From assembly GCF_963677005.1 (NCBI RefSeq), contig NZ_OY781616.1:558001-622000 (forward strand): 64,000 bases of DNA, written 5' to 3'. This stretch comes from Maridesulfovibrio sp. (GTDB lineage Bacteria; Desulfobacterota; Desulfovibrionia; Desulfovibrionales; Desulfovibrionaceae). Each line of letters opens with the position of its first letter. Within the stretch, counting starts at the first letter, position 1. The notes beneath the pieces were generated by a model. It did not search any database, was not told the origin of the DNA, and saw only the letters and a program-made list of their open reading frames with translations. The position numbers and the translations under genes were made by a program. Positions 61,509-64,000 of this stretch are shown piece by piece.

Positions 61509-62212
61509 CAGCAAGCCCGGAAATGCGCAGCCGTCTGCGCTCGATAACAAAATATCTTTCGCGTCATGAACTGGGCCAGTGGGAGAAGATTCTGTCCCCG
61601 TTGAGCAGGGATCTTTCTATTCTGGAAGTCGGGTGCGGGCGCGGAACTAAAACAGATTTTCTGCGTTCGATCGGATTTACGGACATTCTCGGTGTCGAGA
61701 AAAACGAGCATCAGGTACGGGAGTGTCGGGACCGGGGTTTGAATGTGGTCTCGCTGAGCGATTTTGATTCAAACCATGGTGATGAACGGTTCGACCTGCT
61801 TATCCTTTCTCATATAGTTGAACATTTCGATTCCGGCAGTGTGGTCGATTTTATCGATGGATACCTGAAGTTTCTGCGGCCAGGCGGTCTGCTGCTGGTG
61901 GCAACCCCTATTCTCCATCCTCATTTCTGGCATGACCTTGATCACTGCAAGCCGTATTATCCGCAGGGGATTAGGAATTTCTACAGCGGGGCAGGGCAGC
62001 AGGTCGGCTATTTTTCGCAGTACTGTCTGAAGCTGAAGGATATCCGGTATCGGCGGAGTCCGTTTCGCATCAAGAACAGCCGCAGTCTGCTGCTGAAGAA
62101 GAACGATCTCCCGGTTCTGCTGTTCAATGCGGCAAGTGCGGCACTGGCCCGATTATCTTTTCATTTGATCGGCTACAAATCCGGTTGGGTAGGGCTGTAC
62201 AAGCTTAAATGA
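61502..62212 (+). CDS. SAM-dependent methyltransferase
   Basis: A 236-residue class I methyltransferase. Motif I is ILEVGCGRGTKTDFLRSIGF, followed by ILGVEKNEHQVRECRD (acidic residue), then FDLLILSHIVEHFDSG (motif IV/V) and FLRPGGLLLVATPILHPH. The GTG start with GGGGAGG five bases upstream overlaps the transferase stop by seven bases. Probably methylates a sugar or lipid-linked glycan made by the neighbouring enzymes. Confidence 0.85.
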   Translation: MLTASPEMRSRLRSITKYLSRHELGQWEKILSPLSRDLSILEVGCGRGTKTDFLRSIGFTDILGVEKNEHQVRECRDRGLNVVSLSDFDSNHGDERFDLLILSHIVEHFDSGSVVDFIDGYLKFLRPGGLLLVATPILHPHFWHDLDHCKPYYPQGIRNFYSGAGQQVGYFSQYCLKLKDIRYRRSPFRIKNSRSLLLKKNDLPVLLFNAASAALARLSFHLIGYKSGWVGLYKLK

Positions 62213-62375
62213 AAGGTTGTTCTGCCTGAGTGATGGAGAACATATCTGTTGCATGTTTAAAATTTTTATAAAAAGAGCTTGCATCCTTTTTGCCGATGAA
62301 CTATCTCTTTTTGAAAATAACTTTTTTGAGAAAATTTAGAGAAAAACTGAAATGATACTATCTTCCCTAGATCAC
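62213..62375. other. Upstream region of the ilvB leader
   Basis: 163 A/T-rich bases ahead of the leader peptide. TTGCAT at about 62279 with a TATCTC 17 bases on is a weak promoter candidate. No gene is seen. Confidence 0.4.
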
Positions 62376-62471
62376 ATGAATGCAGTCGTCGCAACCGTCG
62401 CCAACGTGGTGATGGTCGTGGTTACCGTCGTGGTCGTGAGAGGCTTAAAAGGGCCGGAGGGAAGATTGTAA
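62376..62471 (+). CDS. Valine-rich leader peptide of ilvB
   Basis: A 31-residue peptide that is too short for standard gene finders: MNAVVATVANVVMVVVTVVV, then VRGLKGPEGRL and a TAA stop. Twelve of the first 21 residues are valine. It ends 29 bases before the attenuator hairpin and 93 bases before the ilvB start. The make-up parallels the E. coli ilvBN leader peptide (IlvL of the AHAS I operon), where ribosome stalling at Val codons under valine-tRNA shortage prevents termination. No database evidence was used. Confidence 0.88.
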   Translation: MNAVVATVANVVMVVVTVVVVRGLKGPEGRL

Positions 62472-62514
62472 ACAACAGTTTACTAATCAGGTGCAGTTGT
62501 AACCCCCACCGGCC
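62452..62514 (+). promoter_or_regulatory. Antiterminator pairing of the ilvB attenuator
   Basis: GGCCGGAGGG (62452-62461), inside the end of the leader coding region, can pair with CCCACCGGCC (62505-62514) with one mismatch. This pairing would take the left arm of the terminator. A ribosome stalled at the Val codons (to 62438) leaves it free; one that reaches the stop at 62471 covers it. Confidence 0.7.
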
Positions 62515-62533
62515 ATGCCGGTGGGGGTTTTTT
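62501..62533 (+). terminator. Attenuator terminator of ilvB
   Basis: Perfect 13-bp stem (62501-62513 with 62517-62529), CAT loop, six T residues (62528-62533). It stands between the leader peptide and the ilvB start. Confidence 0.93.
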
Positions 62534-62564
62534 GTTTTCATCAGGAAATAAAGAGGGTGCAGGA

Positions 62565-64000
62565 ATGGAAATCAGTGGTGCAAAACTTGTTGTTAAACTT
62601 TTGGAGCGGCAGGGGATAGAAATTATCTGTGGGATCCCCGGCGGCTCCAATCTGCCGATTTATGATGCTCTCAAGGACAGTCCCATAAAACATGTCCTTG
62701 CCAGACACGAACAGGGAGCAGGGTTCATGGCTCAGGGAATGGCCAGAACCACCGGAAAGGCTGCCGTATGTATGGGAACATCCGGTCCGGGGGTTACCAA
62801 TCTTCTTACCGCCATTGCGGATGCGAGGCTTGATTCAATACCGATGGTAGCCATTACCGGTCAGGTTTCCAGCTCCATGATCGGCACGGATGCTTTTCAG
62901 GAGGTGGATACCTACGGCCTTACCATACCGATTACCAAGCACAATTTTCTGGTTCAGTCCGCAGCCGATCTTGTGGACATAATCCCGGAAGCATTCCGTC
63001 TGGCCGAGTCCGGGCGTCCCGGACCTGTCGTAATAGACATTCCGAAGGATGTGCAGAAGGAAATGGTCGATATTTCCGCATGGCCGATGCCGGGAGCCAG
63101 AGATAAGCATGTTGAGTGTGATGATGAACTCCTCGGAAGAGCTCAGAAAATGATCGAGTCAGCTCGCAGGCCGGTTATCTATGCAGGTGGAGGCGTTGTA
63201 GCCGCCGGCTGCTCAGATGATCTCATAAAACTCTCCCGCAGAAACTCCATTCCGGTGGTTACCACGCTCATGGGGTTGGGGGCCTTCCCGCACGGAGATG
63301 TCAATTATCTGGGAATGCTTGGGATGCACGGCTCAAGGGCCACCAACATGATTCTGGAGGAAGCGGACCTCATAATCGCGCTTGGAGTTCGCTTTGATGA
63401 TCGCGCGGTGGGCAAGGCCTGTGAATTCTGCAGGCAGGCCGACATTCTGCACATTGATATCGATCGTTCCGAGATAGGCAAGATAAAATCTTCGAATCTC
63501 TCCATTGTAGCGGATGTTGGGCAGGCTCTGCACAAGCTGGCAGACAGGGTTGAATCTTCTATCCGTATAGGTTGGAGCGCCAGAGTTTCCTCCCTGCGCA
63601 TGATGTATCCGGACGTGCTGCCGGACACCGATGATACGTTTCATCCCAGAAATCTGGTCCGGGTCATGGGAGAATCGCTGCCGGATGATGCCATAATAAC
63701 TACTGATGTCGGCCAGCATCAGATGTGGGTTGCGCAGAGTTATCCTTTCCGAACTCCCCGGACCCTGCTTACTTCAGGAGGACTCGGGACCATGGGATTC
63801 GGTCTGCCCAGTGCCATAGGCGCAGCTCTGGCAATGCCGGAGCGCAAGGTTGTCTGCGTCAGCGGGGACGGTTCGTTTCTGATGAATATTCAGGAACTGG
63901 CTACGCTTGTGGAACAGCGGCTCAGTGTTAAGATTCTCATCATGAACAACAACCGGCTGGGGCTTGTACATCAGCAGCAGGAACTGTTTTTCGAGGAGCG
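62565..64000 (+). CDS. ilvB: Acetolactate synthase large subunit, IlvB type (3' end outside window)
   Basis: At least 478 codons are present; the frame is open to the last base. It makes acetolactate/acetohydroxybutyrate from pyruvate in branched-chain amino acid synthesis. Visible: ThDP-activating Glu in ARHEQGAGFMAQGMAR, AVCMGTSGPGVTNLLTAIAD, TGQVSSSMIGTDAFQEVD, the FAD-binding middle domain, and VVCVSGDGSFLMNIQELATL with the ThDP G-D-G motif. The late motif LGLVHQQQELFFEE resembles AHAS isozyme I (IlvB) of enteric bacteria. The ATG has GAGGG upstream. The small subunit would be downstream, outside the window. Confidence 0.94.
   Translation, partial: MEISGAKLVVKLLERQGIEIICGIPGGSNLPIYDALKDSPIKHVLARHEQGAGFMAQGMARTTGKAAVCMGTSGPGVTNLLTAIADARLDSIPMVAITGQVSSSMIGTDAFQEVDTYGLTIPITKHNFLVQSAADLVDIIPEAFRLAESGRPGPVVIDIPKDVQKEMVDISAWPMPGARDKHVECDDELLGRAQKMIESARRPVIYAGGGVVAAGCSDDLIKLSRRNSIPVVTTLMGLGAFPHGDVNYLGMLGMHGSRATNMILEEADLIIALGVRFDDRAVGKACEFCRQADILHIDIDRSEIGKIKSSNLSIVADVGQALHKLADRVESSIRIGWSARVSSLRMMYPDVLPDTDDTFHPRNLVRVMGESLPDDAIITTDVGQHQMWVAQSYPFRTPRTLLTSGGLGTMGFGLPSAIGAALAMPERKVVCVSGDGSFLMNIQELATLVEQRLSVKILIMNNNRLGLVHQQQELFFEE

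Noticed and set aside
1-64000. CRISPR arrays, rRNA and tRNA genes
   Set aside because: No regularly spaced short repeats and no recognisable rRNA or tRNA sequence were seen on either strand.

Overview
The window looks like chromosomal DNA of a Desulfovibrio-type sulfate reducer (Desulfovibrionaceae). The best evidence is a complete rnf operon led by a decaheme cytochrome c (30167-22968, minus strand). Biotin genes, HD-GYP and receiver signalling genes and several copies of a hairpin-containing intergenic repeat fit the same picture. The taxonomic call is inference from gene content; there is no rRNA here.

Layout. 1-1499: end of an ABC-2 exporter operon. 1669-17080: a podovirus-like virion module related in order and content to Bordetella phage BPP-1/T7-like structural genes (Bbp19-like protein, scaffold, major capsid protein, cement protein, tail tubular A and B, gp13- and gp14-like proteins, modular tail fibre). 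There is no terminase, portal, integrase, lysis or replication gene. One small phage gene is frameshifted. Two blocks of non-phage cargo (two secreted proteins; an FkbM-type methyltransferase) sit between the capsid and tail genes. The blocks are separated by direct repeats of the 3' end of the cement gene and a terminator. 17381-20154: bioF, an alpha/beta hydrolase and bioC. 20253-22866: a CBS-pair protein, a repeat-rich coiled-coil protein and a small membrane protein.

22968-30167 (minus): cytochrome c, rnfC, rnfD, rnfG, rnfE, rnfA and an rnfB that carries a C-terminal GltD/NfnB-like flavin-NAD(P) module. 30684-38545: alkaline phosphatase, a YibE/F membrane protein, a HAD-like lipoprotein without catalytic aspartates, a thioredoxin-reductase-like protein, an HD hydrolase, a SHOCT protein, a lone receiver, a Tim44-like protein and an HPt protein. 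38556-41587: an HD-GYP protein lacking its HD dyad, a MerR-type regulator and an unknown gene.

41619-53416 (minus): an unusual cluster, probably one functional unit: a short FtsX-type permease, a LolD/MacB-type ATPase, a 1,619-residue fusion of a degenerate M28 peptidase with an FtsX permease, two very large polytopic membrane proteins, an unknown protein and a PqqD-like protein. 53731-62212: a glycan locus with a NodB-like deacetylase, three related MurG-like glycosyltransferases, two GT4 enzymes, a histidine phosphatase and a methyltransferase. 62376-64000: an ilvB-type acetolactate synthase, cut by the window edge, behind a valine-rich leader peptide and an attenuator.

The observations most worth a second look are the cargo slots in the virion module, the pseudopeptidase-permease cluster, the RnfB fusion and the valine attenuator.
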